A DNA stretch of 64,000 nucleotides from Paenibacillus aquistagni (GTDB taxonomy: Bacteria; Bacillota; Bacilli; Paenibacillales; Paenibacillaceae). Shown one piece after another: positions 34,393 to 43,299 of this stretch. A program made the position numbers and the translations under genes. The stretch is from positions 124,001 to 188,000 of the forward strand of contig NZ_FXAZ01000004.1 of assembly GCF_900177815.1 (NCBI RefSeq), read 5' to 3'. The stretch's first letter is position 1, and each line of letters opens with the position of its first letter. The notes below the pieces were generated by a model. The model did no database searches. It saw only the letters and a program-made list of their open reading frames with translations, and was not told where the DNA came from.

Positions 34393-34833
34393 ATGTCAGA
34401 ACATCCGATGCTGCTCGACCTGCCGATCTTGTTCAAGAAGCTCATTAAGCGGGCTACACAGGAATGGAATCGTCGGGTAGATGAGGAGATGTCAATGAAC
34501 CAGTTCCGCCTACTCTGTATTCTCCGCAAGCAAGGCTCTACACAGGTTAATGAGCTGGCTGAGAAGCTAGGTGTCACCGCAGGCGCTATTACAGGAATGG
34601 CGGATAAGCTGATGGATCGCGGCCGTGTTGTGCGTACTCGCATATCAACGGATCGGCGTGCCGTATTGCTTGAGATCACAGAGGAAGGCAATCGCTGCGT
34701 CGATACGCTTGTGGAGAAGCAGGGAGAAATGTTAGCCGCCCTATTCGGCACGCTCTCTCCAGAAGATATGGAACATTTGCAGCGTATCTTCTCCGAGATG
34801 CTGGATAGGCTGGAACAAATCAAGGAGGAGTAA
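34393..34833 (+). CDS. MarR-family regulator
   Basis: A 146-residue winged-helix repressor. The recognition region KLGVTAGAITGMADKLMDRGRVVRTRISTDRRAVLLEITEEG (about 60-100) is the MarR wing signature, flanked by dimerisation helices. It is followed after six bases by a DHA2 multidrug transporter and preceded by a palindrome covering its promoter. This is the usual layout of an autoregulated drug-efflux operon in which ligand binding lifts repression. Confidence 0.93.
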   Translation: MSEHPMLLDLPILFKKLIKRATQEWNRRVDEEMSMNQFRLLCILRKQGSTQVNELAEKLGVTAGAITGMADKLMDRGRVVRTRISTDRRAVLLEITEEGNRCVDTLVEKQGEMLAALFGTLSPEDMEHLQRIFSEMLDRLEQIKEE

Positions 34834-34839
34834 AAGAAA

Positions 34840-36495
34840 GTGGAACACTTATCACACAAACGAAAGATCACGGTGATGATGGCAATCATTGCTGCGATGT
34901 TCTTTTCATCCATTAACCAGACCATCGTAAGTACAGCCATGCCGCGCATTATCGCTATTCTGGGTGGGATGGACCACTATACATGGGTGGTCACCATCTA
35001 CATGCTGACCTCCACGATCGCTACCGTGCTTGTGGGCAAACTGTCCGATATTTATGGACGCAAGCCATTTATTTTGACAGGTATCGTTCTATTTATTATC
35101 GGGGCCTTTTTGTCCGGCTTCTCGAAGGACATCTTCCAATTGATTGCTTATCGGGGGATACAAGGTCTTGGTGCTGGTGTCATTATGTCCTCAGCCTTTA
35201 CAGCTGTAGGGGATTTGTTCGCTCCGCGTGAACGCGGAAAATGGACCGGGGTTATGATGGCGGTGTTTGGCTTCTCAAGTGTCATCGGTCCTGCACTCGG
35301 CGGCTTTATCGTCGATCATATGAACTGGAAGTGGGTCTTCTGGATCTTCCTTCCGATCGGAATCGTGGCTTTCGTCATGATCTTAACGATGTTTCCGAAG
35401 ACGGAACGTCGGGAATCAGAGTCCATCGACTATTGGGGCTCCATCTTCCTTACGCTGTCAATTGTTCCGCTGCTGCTTGGCTTCTCTTGGGCGGGAACGA
35501 CTTATCCGTGGGATTCCATTGAGGTGATAAGCCTTTTCGGTGCAGCTGTGCTGTTCCTCATTATTTTCATATTTGTCGAGCTTCGTGTGAAGAGCCCTGT
35601 GCTGCCGATGTCGCTCTTCCGCAATGATATCGTTACGTTGTCTAATCTGATCGGCTTCATCATGAATGCAGGAATGATGGGAGCGCTCATCTACTTGCCA
35701 TTCTTCGTGCAGGGAGTAGAGGGTGTCTCGCCAACATACTCTGGTTATGTAACGATGCCGATGTCCATTGCAATGGTTGTGATTAGTGCCTTTACAGGCA
35801 AATGGATTACCAAAACCGGAAAATACAAGCGCTATGCGATGCTTGGCATGCCTATTATGATTGCTGGCATGGTGATGATGGCCTTTATGAACAATATCGC
35901 GATGGCGGTCGCCAGCATGATTGTATTCGGCCTGGGGTTAGGCTTTGGCATGCCAGTCTTCTCGCTCACGGTGCAGAATGCGGTGAAGCCGTCAGAGCTT
36001 GGTGTTGCAACCGCTTCTTCCCAGTTGTTCAGAAGCCTTGGGGGTACGATCGGGATCTCGGTTATGGGGACGATTATGGCTACCAGCTTGAAGAACAATA
36101 TTGCGGACAAAATGGCGGCAAGCGGCGGCGGGATGGATATGAGCAAGCTTGATCCAGCAACTGCAGAGAAGTTCCAATTCTTAAGCGGTCCTCAGGCTTT
36201 GCTTGACCAACCGAAGCTCCAGCAGGTGCAGGAGTCGCTGCCTGATGCGATTCAGCCGATGTTTAACCAAGTGGTGGAAGCATTGCGCGATGCGCTTAGT
36301 TCATCGCTAACGACTGTCTTCTTGTCCGGTGCAGCCCTGCTCGTCGTGGCGCTCGTGCTGGTGTTCTTCTTGCGTGAGATTCCACTTCGCACCTCCAACA
36401 AAATGGATGAGGGAGCGGCAAGCAAGGATGAAGCGGCTTCCGAATCTGCTTATCAGGGTGAACGCGGTGCAGAAACGGCCTTGAACAAGGCGTAA
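34840..36495 (+). CDS. DHA2-family MFS drug efflux transporter
   Basis: A 551-residue transporter with 14 predicted spans (EmrB/QacA-like). The A motif GKLSDIYGRKPFIL and the C-type motif GFSSVIGPALGGFIVDHMNWKWVFWIFLPIG are intact. STAMPRII near the N-terminus is typical. A long cytoplasmic or external segment sits before the last span, and a polar tail ends the protein. It starts with GTG 34840 behind AAGGAGGAG, six bases after marR, forming one operon. Drug specificity cannot be predicted. Confidence 0.93.
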   Translation: MEHLSHKRKITVMMAIIAAMFFSSINQTIVSTAMPRIIAILGGMDHYTWVVTIYMLTSTIATVLVGKLSDIYGRKPFILTGIVLFIIGAFLSGFSKDIFQLIAYRGIQGLGAGVIMSSAFTAVGDLFAPRERGKWTGVMMAVFGFSSVIGPALGGFIVDHMNWKWVFWIFLPIGIVAFVMILTMFPKTERRESESIDYWGSIFLTLSIVPLLLGFSWAGTTYPWDSIEVISLFGAAVLFLIIFIFVELRVKSPVLPMSLFRNDIVTLSNLIGFIMNAGMMGALIYLPFFVQGVEGVSPTYSGYVTMPMSIAMVVISAFTGKWITKTGKYKRYAMLGMPIMIAGMVMMAFMNNIAMAVASMIVFGLGLGFGMPVFSLTVQNAVKPSELGVATASSQLFRSLGGTIGISVMGTIMATSLKNNIADKMAASGGGMDMSKLDPATAEKFQFLSGPQALLDQPKLQQVQESLPDAIQPMFNQVVEALRDALSSSLTTVFLSGAALLVVALVLVFFLREIPLRTSNKMDEGAASKDEAASESAYQGERGAETALNKA

Positions 36496-36512
36496 ATTCA
36501 ATGTGGCCATGA

Positions 36513-36540
36513 TGAGAACCTTCTTATGTGAAGGTTCTCA
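36513..36540 (+). terminator. Hairpin after efflux operon
   Basis: TGAGAACCTTC and GAAGGTTCTCA form a perfect 11-bp stem with a 6-base loop. No T-run follows, so termination may be weak. Confidence 0.6.
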
Positions 36541-36659
36541 TGTAAGACTTACATGATCACAGTCTGATACTCGCAACAAGATTTACGTAGCAAGATGCGA
36601 TTTTTATAGCACAGGTTACAGGATAGAAGAAGCATTCTTTCTGCCGCAAGGCGGGGAGG

Positions 36660-36985
36660 GTGCTTTTCGTATTCTTGGATGAATTGTCAAGGTATGTGCG
36701 AAAGAGATTTCCATGGAATGGGCGATACGATCGGACATTTCCACCGTGAAATAGAGGCTAGTTTTACGCTCGATAAAGGAGGTTGTACAAGATTTACTCT
36801 TTCATCAGCTAGACACGACGGTATCGCGTTCCCAACGACCGAATGTCTTACGATTGCTGACTTCCTTAGAACGCTGATCGAATCCGCTTTCCAACAAGGA
36901 AACGTCCCCGTATTCCTAAGAGTTTGCAACGATTTCTTTTGACGTAACGTAACACCTGCATCTCGGAGATCGTCACCTACTGGTG
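36660..36985 (-). pseudogene. Decayed IS30-family transposase fragment
   Basis: On the minus strand, conceptual translation across frames recovers an IS30 transposase core. RGRFLVGKRI in one frame is followed, after a frameshift, by DQRSKEVSNRKTFGRWERD, then TVVSS, two TGA codons where the family has Arg-Gly, and FIERKTSLYFTVEMSDRIA. These match the IS30 pattern around its catalytic Asp and Glu (FGxWExDTV, FIERKT). No full ORF, inverted repeats or target duplication are visible. It abuts the truncated RHS gene, so an insertion or deletion here probably removed the RHS N-terminus. Confidence 0.78.
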
Positions 36986-37017
36986 CGATAACGGATGTTC
37001 GATATGACTTTGATTCC

Positions 37018-39036
37018 ATGAATCGTATGGACAGCATTGATATTAGTAGCAACGCTGGTAATATGCAATCCAGAGCAACAACTGCGATTGATCGAGTGAC
37101 GTTCCAATATCAGCAGAACAGTTTGTTAAAAGGATACACATTCGGAACAGGTCTACAGATGAGCATGGGGTATAACGGATATGATTTATCCCAAGTAAAC
37201 ATGAAGTACGCGGGTCAATCATTACAGGAATATCAATACCGTTATGACAACAATAAGAATCTGACTACTATTATAGAGCCAGAAGGAAACGCACAATTTA
37301 CCTATGATGAGTTGAGCCGAATTCAAACGGAAGATTCAAACGATAAGACGGAGCGCTATCTCTATGATGAAAATGGTAACCGTGCACAAACGGGCACTTC
37401 AAAAATATTCGGAATGGTGGATGCTGCTTATACGTTTGATAGCCTAAATCAATTGACACAAGTAGCGGGAGAAGGAAAAACAGTTACTTATGCTTATAAC
37501 GGCTATGGATTATTATATGAGCGTGTTGAAGGGGATATAAAGAATCGTTATTACTACGACGAATATGGGAGATTAATTGCCGAATCTGAAGGTACTTTAA
37601 AAGCTAGCCCCCAATTAACGTATGTCTATGTATATGATCTAGAAGGCCGTTTATTAGCTAGACAAGATAAGAAGAGCGGACAAATGCAATACTACCAGTT
37701 AAATGGACATCAAGATGTGGTAGGAATTACGGATAGTGCTGGAGAAGTACTCAATCGATATTCCTATGATATTTGGGGAGGCCCTGAGGTTGAGGAAGAA
37801 AAGGTGCCAAATGTTTTGCGGTATTCCGGGGAGTATTGGGACCATACGACAGGCTTACAATATTTGCGCGCAAGATGGTATGATCCGAGTCTCGGTCGAT
37901 TTGTGAGTGAAGATGCGTATGAGGGGCAAATAAATAATCCGCTCACACAAAATCTTTACACGTATACTGCAAATAATCCACTCAAGTATACGGATCCAAG
38001 TGGCCATTGCTTTACAGATTGGTTAGGAAAGAAGTATTGTACGGCTGCTTGGGACTGGACGAAAAAAGAAGCAAAGAAAACTTGGAATGATTTAAAAACT
38101 ATTCATTCGTCTTGGTATACTGCAGTTGATTACTGGTCATTAGGAAGCTTATCTCAAATCAGAGAATACTATGAAATTTCTCAAAAGAATCCTTATTCCT
38201 TCGAGCAGTTTTTAGCTGCCGGATTGATCATTGTAGATATTACACCACAAGGGAAAACCGCGAAGCTAACAAAAAAGGGATCAGGATTTATTAATAAGGC
38301 CGTAAAAGTAGGCTGCAACTGCTTTACAGCTGGAACAAAAGTACTAACAGAAGAAGGGGAGAAGAATATCGAAGACATTGAAGTCGGAGATATGGTTCTT
38401 GCCAAAGATGAGAACAACCCTAACGGAGAGTTGGCTTACAAAGAAGTAACGAACCTTTATCGCAATCAGCGTGATGATATAATTAAGTTGTATGTCGACG
38501 ACCAGATCTTCGAGACAACGGACAATCATCCATTCTGGGTTGAAGGAAAGGGCTGGATTTTCGCTTATGAGCTTCAAGAAGGGGATAAACTTCAAAAGGC
38601 TTATGGAAGCAACCTCACGATTGATAAGGTTGAGTTTATTAAACTAGATGAGCTAGTTACGGTTTATAACTTTACAGTTGCTGACTATCACACGTATTAT
38701 GTAACGGATATTGGGATTTGGGTGCATAATACGAACTGTATGTTCGGGGCGAAAGGAGTTCGAACTACCAGTAAAACAATTTGGAAAGAAAATGGTAGTA
38801 AGGCAAGGATAGATGTTGAAAACCCTAACCCCGGTCAACGGCCCGGACAGATTCATTATCAGGATGCAAATAATAAGAAGTATTTGTTTGACCCACAAAA
38901 AGGAGCCTTCGTTAATTCCAATGGTAGTCTTGCTCCGAAAAGCGTTAATAAAATGCTTAAAGATTCGAATTTCGTAAAGAAATTGAATGTGGGGCTTACA
39001 CAATATCTTGGTGAAAGTCCTTACGTTCCAAAATGA
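37018..39036 (+). CDS. 5'-truncated RHS protein with HINT domain and toxin-like tip
   Basis: A 672-residue remnant of a larger RHS/YD-repeat polymorphic toxin. YD repeats (1-290) lead to the RHS core ending at DPSGH (about 325-330), then a linker. A HINT autoproteolytic domain (about 433-571) starts CNCFTAGTKVLTEEGEK and ends GIWVHNTNC. A C-terminal tip of about 98 residues follows (NPGQRPGQIHYQD, KYLFDP, KSVNKML), resembling small nuclease tips of polymorphic toxins. The reading frame stays open upstream of the first ATG and still reads RHS-like (VRYDFDS), so the true N-terminus, including any secretion signal, is missing. An IS30 remnant adjoins it. Low GC compared with neighbours suggests transfer. 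The exact toxin activity is not certain. Confidence 0.85.
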   Translation: MNRMDSIDISSNAGNMQSRATTAIDRVTFQYQQNSLLKGYTFGTGLQMSMGYNGYDLSQVNMKYAGQSLQEYQYRYDNNKNLTTIIEPEGNAQFTYDELSRIQTEDSNDKTERYLYDENGNRAQTGTSKIFGMVDAAYTFDSLNQLTQVAGEGKTVTYAYNGYGLLYERVEGDIKNRYYYDEYGRLIAESEGTLKASPQLTYVYVYDLEGRLLARQDKKSGQMQYYQLNGHQDVVGITDSAGEVLNRYSYDIWGGPEVEEEKVPNVLRYSGEYWDHTTGLQYLRARWYDPSLGRFVSEDAYEGQINNPLTQNLYTYTANNPLKYTDPSGHCFTDWLGKKYCTAAWDWTKKEAKKTWNDLKTIHSSWYTAVDYWSLGSLSQIREYYEISQKNPYSFEQFLAAGLIIVDITPQGKTAKLTKKGSGFINKAVKVGCNCFTAGTKVLTEEGEKNIEDIEVGDMVLAKDENNPNGELAYKEVTNLYRNQRDDIIKLYVDDQIFETTDNHPFWVEGKGWIFAYELQEGDKLQKAYGSNLTIDKVEFIKLDELVTVYNFTVADYHTYYVTDIGIWVHNTNCMFGAKGVRTTSKTIWKENGSKARIDVENPNPGQRPGQIHYQDANNKKYLFDPQKGAFVNSNGSLAPKSVNKMLKDSNFVKKLNVGLTQYLGESPYVPK

Positions 39037-39044
39037 GGTGAAAG

Positions 39045-39530
39045 ATGAAAACTAATGCCAAAATGAAACAGTACATTGATACTGTAAAGACTAATAGTAT
39101 GATGAATAATTTTACCATCGATTTTACTGCGTTAGAGAGTATTATCTTCCCAAGTTTTTTTGAATGGGATGATTGCGTTCTCTTAAGTCAGCTAAAAGGT
39201 AGTGAATTACCGACTCATTTTTCACCTAATCAATTTGTAACCGATAGAACTGCATTTGAAGCCGATTATAACCATATTCACTTAAATGATACTTTTGGTG
39301 AGGGTGTACATCCTGATTCAATCCTAAACATCGGAATAAAGATACTAGGAGTTTGGGAGGCGATTCTCTATAAACAATTCAACGGACGCAGGAAGTTTAT
39401 GCTAATACTCTCTTATGACGGTGAAGATGTGATTCTACGCTTCTATACTGTTAGGGAAAATGAGGTGCCATGGCTTGACACATCTAAATTAGAATTGTAT
39501 ATGGATGGATTAATGCTTATCGAAACTTAA
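39045..39530 (+). CDS. Probable immunity protein for the RHS tip
   Basis: A 161-residue soluble protein with no domain I recognise. It begins eight bases after the RHS stop behind GAGGTGAAAG, shares the island's low GC and is followed by a terminator. That position, one small gene directly 3' of a polymorphic toxin tip, is where immunity genes lie. It is acidic and aromatic-rich (FFEWDDCVLLSQLKG, GIKILGVWEAILYKQF), consistent with a toxin-binding role. Function is inferred from location only. Confidence 0.65.
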   Translation: MKTNAKMKQYIDTVKTNSMMNNFTIDFTALESIIFPSFFEWDDCVLLSQLKGSELPTHFSPNQFVTDRTAFEADYNHIHLNDTFGEGVHPDSILNIGIKILGVWEAILYKQFNGRRKFMLILSYDGEDVILRFYTVRENEVPWLDTSKLELYMDGLMLIET

Positions 39531-39555
39531 AGTGTGCAGTTTCTGATATGTATAT

Positions 39556-39588
39556 GACCTTGGGGGCAATCCTCAAGGTCCTCTTTTT
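39556..39588 (+). terminator. Terminator after toxin-immunity pair
   Basis: GACCTTG (39556-39562) and CAAGGTC (39574-39580) with extra pairs inside, followed by CTCTTTTT. Confidence 0.75.
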
Positions 39589-39720
39589 ACCCCCACCCAG
39601 TTCCGACTGAATATGACTGCATGTTCACAATCACTTATTCCTTATCAACCTTTCTTTCAGTGGATTTTATTGGATGCACCTTCGAGCATTGGAGCCTTTC
39701 AAAAAAATGGCTGACAGAGT

Positions 39721-39957
39721 TCAAGAACGTTTTTTGGAGCTGGGTGGATACGGCGTTTTTTGATCCGTACGACCAAGCAAATAATCGATGCTCGTTTGAT
39801 GGAAATCGGCTAATGCAATTAAGAGCGATGTCGGAATATCCAACTTCCCTCGTTCGTAATCGCTGTAGGTTCGCTGTTTGCAATTCAGATACTCGCATAG
39901 TTTCTCTTGTGATAAATCCTTATCTTCACGCATGTTTCGTATTCGTTCATAGACCAC
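39721..39957 (-). CDS. XRE/Cro-family repressor
   Basis: A 78-residue phage-type repressor with one helix-turn-helix (about 16-60; LSQEKLCEYLNCKQRTYSDYERG, then SLLIALADFHQTSIDYLLG). It starts with GTG 39957, with GAGGTGAG on the minus strand about seven bases upstream. It is divergent from the 108-residue gene at 40.2 kb and may act on the AT-rich stretch between them. It could be a leftover of a mobile element. No integrase is present in the window. Confidence 0.85.
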   Translation of the reverse strand: MVYERIRNMREDKDLSQEKLCEYLNCKQRTYSDYERGKLDIPTSLLIALADFHQTSIDYLLGRTDQKTPYPPSSKKRS

Positions 39958-40164
39958 AGGGACTCACCTCAAAATGAGTATAATTCAGCGGATAATCCAC
40001 TATTTATTTTCAGTGTGTTATACACTAGAATCTCTTGTGTGAGCCCTCTTTATATTGGAAAATCCTATTGGAATCTGGGTTTTAATAGAATCTGAGGACA
40101 TCTGGTACTCGGTAGGGTTTGAAGGTTCTTCCTAAAAGACGATTTTCGGAACAGAACAAAGGAG

Positions 40165-40491
40165 ATGATTGCAACGCATTCTATTAAAGTGGCAGTTCTG
40201 ACTGTCCTTTATCTGAAACGGGAACGGTTGGGGCTGACCTATGAAGATACGCTTATCTTCGCGGACGAAATTGCTCGATATATTTCGAAACTCCAGCACA
40301 TCGAAGCGGAGGTTATCCTGGAAGCCAGTACAACGCAGTGGAACAAGGGTGGACGCCGAGCGCTCGGACAATTGTCGGTGCAACAATTGCTAGACATTAT
40401 GGAGGCCGCACAGCACGCGAGCGTAGACCAGCCTTTTGTGAATGAGCTATACAAGGAACTGTGGTACAAGCTAATGCAAGAACAGGGGTGA
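40165..40491 (+). CDS. Protein of unknown function, 108 residues
   Basis: Unrecognised. A soluble, largely helical protein (LTVLYLKRERLGLTYEDTLIFADEIARYISKL at the start, VQQLLDIMEAAQHA later) without signal, Cys or metal motifs. AAAGGAG directly abuts the ATG, so the real start may be slightly downstream or spacing unusual. It faces away from the XRE repressor and ends before a strong terminator, suggesting a repressor-controlled accessory gene. Confidence 0.6.
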   Translation: MIATHSIKVAVLTVLYLKRERLGLTYEDTLIFADEIARYISKLQHIEAEVILEASTTQWNKGGRRALGQLSVQQLLDIMEAAQHASVDQPFVNELYKELWYKLMQEQG

Positions 40492-40602
40492 ATTGCAGGT
40501 GAGTCTGTTAATAGCTATATGTGGCTCCTTGTTCGGCCAACCAATAACCGTCTGCAAAAGGGCAACGTAACGAGGTGATATTCATCCACAACAGCTGACT
40601 TT

Positions 40603-40638
40603 AGACCTCGAAGGTCCTATCCTTCAAGGTCTTTTTTT
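40603..40638 (+). terminator. Terminator at the right edge of the accessory island
   Basis: AGACCTCGAAGG and CCTTCAAGGTCT pair with one bulge and run into seven T. Its AGGTC-T arm resembles the terminator at 39556. Confidence 0.88.
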
Positions 40639-40864
40639 ATGTCCCATTGTCAAGCCAAGTGTGATTGTTCATCTATGGGCTTCTTTATATTTAGCTGCTG
40701 CACTTCATATTACAATCTGTTATTTACAAATATTTAACAGGCGTTTTAAATGAAGCTAACAGATGCCCGTTATGATTGTGGTATCCGTTTTGGTTATGCG
40801 AGACTTCTTTGCTTTGTTGCTTGATTATGCTTGATGTAGCCTACTTTACTGGAGGAATGGAATC

Positions 40865-41497
40865 ATGAAACGTATAGCCATCGATATGGATGAAGTGATT
40901 GCAGATACGCTGAATACACATGTGGAATGGTACAACCGAGACTATCAAGATGAACTGACATTAGCCGAGCTTCATGGAAGGTCGCTGCTTGATGCCCGCC
41001 CGAACGCCCGCGAAGCGATCGAGAGCTATTACGCAAGAGAAGACTTTTTCCGTCAGATTAAGGTGATGCCGCATAGCCAGCAGGTGCTGCAGGAGCTAAG
41101 CCAACATTATGCGATTTATATCACGACAGCCGCTATGGAAGTGCCCGCATCCTTCCGTGCGAAGTATGAGTGGCTGCTGGAGCATTTTGACTTTCTAGAT
41201 GAAATGAACTTTGTGTTCTGTGGCGATAAAAGCATCATTCGCGCTGACTACATGGTAGACGATAATGTGAAGCAGCTACAGGCCTTTCAGGGAAAAGGTG
41301 TCCTGTTCACGGCTCCGCGCAATGTACATGAGACGCGTTACGTGCGAGTAGACAACTGGCTTGAAGCAAGAGATTGGTTCATGGCGGAGCTTGAGCGAGC
41401 AGATGAGCGTATGGAAAATGCGCGGGAAGAGGGTCAGTCAGCGAATCAAACGCCTTGTTCGACTGCATCCATTAGCGTGGAGGAAAGTGCGACATGA
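40865..41497 (+). CDS. HAD-family 5'(3')-deoxyribonucleotidase-like phosphatase
   Basis: A 210-residue HAD phosphatase of the 5' nucleotidase (NT5C) group, expected to remove phosphate from nucleotides or similar compounds in the cytoplasm. Motif I is DMDEVIADTL with the nucleophile and acid Asp pair, motif II the TTA of IYITTAAMEVP, and motif III/IV the Lys and FCGDKSIIRADYMVDDN. The C-terminal 30 residues are a polar extension. GGAGG precedes ATG. Its stop overlaps the start of the next phosphoesterase (ATGA), so the two are translated together. Confidence 0.88.
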   Translation: MKRIAIDMDEVIADTLNTHVEWYNRDYQDELTLAELHGRSLLDARPNAREAIESYYAREDFFRQIKVMPHSQQVLQELSQHYAIYITTAAMEVPASFRAKYEWLLEHFDFLDEMNFVFCGDKSIIRADYMVDDNVKQLQAFQGKGVLFTAPRNVHETRYVRVDNWLEARDWFMAELERADERMENAREEGQSANQTPCSTASISVEESAT

Positions 41498-43257
41498 GGC
41501 CAGCTATGAGCCCTAAGAGGCAAGAGGCTGGAAGCCAGCACGATGTCGGTACGGTGCAAGCTGCTGCGCATTGGAGATTCTGCAGCGATCATGTGCTTGA
41601 TGGTGCCCTAGAGGCTGGGGAAGGGAGAATTGCGGATCTGAGCGGCAATGGCAATCATCTGGAATGGGTGCAGGTTCTTGGTGGACGTGATGTTCACCAA
41701 GAAGCAGGAACATCGCCATGTCTGACTTGGGTGCATGATCAAGAGCATGGTGAAGTGCTCAATATGCTAAATGACGAGTCGGCCGCTGCTCGCGGATACT
41801 TTCGTACCCTTGCGTCTGCGCCAATTAATCAGCATACCTTTGAGCACGGATATACCATAGAAGCAATTGTGAAGCTGCCTGTCCCCTTTGACGAAGAGCA
41901 GCATAGCTGGATGGGTGTGCTGACAAGGCAGGGAGCAGGAGCAGAGCTTGGCCGTCAAGGCGAGCGGGAACTCCTTGCCACTTTGTCTGTCTCCAATTGC
42001 ATGGAATATCAATGGGTGCATCACCCTTATGCAGCCATGAGCTCGGCGACCAGCTGGTCGAGATACTTAAAGGACGAGGAATGGCATCATGTCGTTATCG
42101 TCAACGATACCAACGAGACGTTATTGTATGTGAACGGCATTTGTGATTTCGCTTGTCTTCAGCAAGATCTTAAAGGCATTGCTGCTGTTCCGGGAAAAGG
42201 ATGGAATATCGGCGCCTCCGAGTGGAAGGGGGAGCTTGATTCGCTGTTCTCCGGGAGGCTGTCCGAGATTCGCATCACGGATCGTGCGCTTTCAAGCACG
42301 CAATGGCTGACCAGCATGAAGCCGCTGCGGCGGCTAGAAGGGACCAATGAGGGGGAGGTGACTCGAAGATCCTCCGATCAGTATTACTTCGCCTTCATCC
42401 CTGATCCTCAGAAGCTGGTCTATCTGAACCCGCATATGTTCAATGCGCAGATCGAGTGGGTAAAGCAGAAGCATGAGGAATTGAATATTGCCATGACAGC
42501 CTTGCTAGGGGATGTGGTGGATCATAGTGATGCCAAAGACGAGTGGGAGCGAGCCTCACTTGCGATTGCCAAGCTGGATCAAGCCAATACTCCTTATGTC
42601 ATGACAGCGGGCAATCATGATTATGATGAGGCGGATACGTATCTAGGCTATTTTGGCCCTGCTCGGTTTATAGACAAAGCCTATGTCCAAGGTCACTCTC
42701 CATCCTGCTACAGCTCATACAGCATCATGGAAGCGGGGAGCTATACCTATCTGTGGCTTATGGCTGACATGAAGCATCTGCACACCGATCTTGCTTGGCT
42801 AAGAGATGTGCTGAATCAGCACCGGGCGCTGCCTACTATCCTAATCTCGCATGATATTTTATATAAGCGAGAGCAGCCATCCTCCAAGTCCTTGGTGCAG
42901 TCAGAGCTTGGGTCGGTCATTTGGGAGGAGTTAATCGCACCGTACAAGCAAGTATTTATGACGGTAAATGGACATTACGACGGCTCAGGCTATCAGGTAA
43001 GAGCCAATCCAGACGGCCATGACGTCATTCAGCTTCTTGTCAATTATCAGGACAGCTACCGAGGAGGCAACGGCTGGCTCCGATTAGCGGAGATGGACGA
43101 GGAGCATCAATGCATTCGTTTTTGTACGTATTCGCCTTGGGTGGAACGTCTGGCTCTTACAGAAGAGCTTGAATATCCCGATTATCGGTTTTTGATCGGT
43201 GAGGACCATCGCTTTACCATTCCTATGAACTTTAAGGAACGCTTTAATCTGCTATAG
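41494..43257 (+). CDS. LamG-domain metallophosphoesterase
   Basis: A 587-residue two-domain protein. A LamG/concanavalin-like domain (about 25-270; ADLSGNGNHLEW, EWHHVVIVNDTNETLLYVNG, GWNIGASEWKGELDSLFSGRLSEIRI) is joined to a calcineurin-type phosphoesterase (about 300-587). Metal blocks are PDPQ (in place of the usual DxH), LLGDVVDH, TAGNHDYDE, ISHDILYK and NGHYDGSG. No signal peptide is visible, unusual for LamG proteins, which are mostly exported. It overlaps the HAD gene by four bases and precedes a DeoR regulator. LamG could bind a glycan-linked phosphoester. Substrate is inference. Confidence 0.87.
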   Translation: MRPAMSPKRQEAGSQHDVGTVQAAAHWRFCSDHVLDGALEAGEGRIADLSGNGNHLEWVQVLGGRDVHQEAGTSPCLTWVHDQEHGEVLNMLNDESAAARGYFRTLASAPINQHTFEHGYTIEAIVKLPVPFDEEQHSWMGVLTRQGAGAELGRQGERELLATLSVSNCMEYQWVHHPYAAMSSATSWSRYLKDEEWHHVVIVNDTNETLLYVNGICDFACLQQDLKGIAAVPGKGWNIGASEWKGELDSLFSGRLSEIRITDRALSSTQWLTSMKPLRRLEGTNEGEVTRRSSDQYYFAFIPDPQKLVYLNPHMFNAQIEWVKQKHEELNIAMTALLGDVVDHSDAKDEWERASLAIAKLDQANTPYVMTAGNHDYDEADTYLGYFGPARFIDKAYVQGHSPSCYSSYSIMEAGSYTYLWLMADMKHLHTDLAWLRDVLNQHRALPTILISHDILYKREQPSSKSLVQSELGSVIWEELIAPYKQVFMTVNGHYDGSGYQVRANPDGHDVIQLLVNYQDSYRGGNGWLRLAEMDEEHQCIRFCTYSPWVERLALTEELEYPDYRFLIGEDHRFTIPMNFKERFNLL

Positions 43258-43299
43258 CCTTATCAGCGTTCACTCTATGGGGAAATGAGGAGATATTGC

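Noticed and set aside
36679-36942. An 87-codon + strand frame and a longer minus frame over the same bases
   Set aside because: Both are out-of-frame readings of the decayed IS30 transposase, whose motifs appear across other minus-strand frames.
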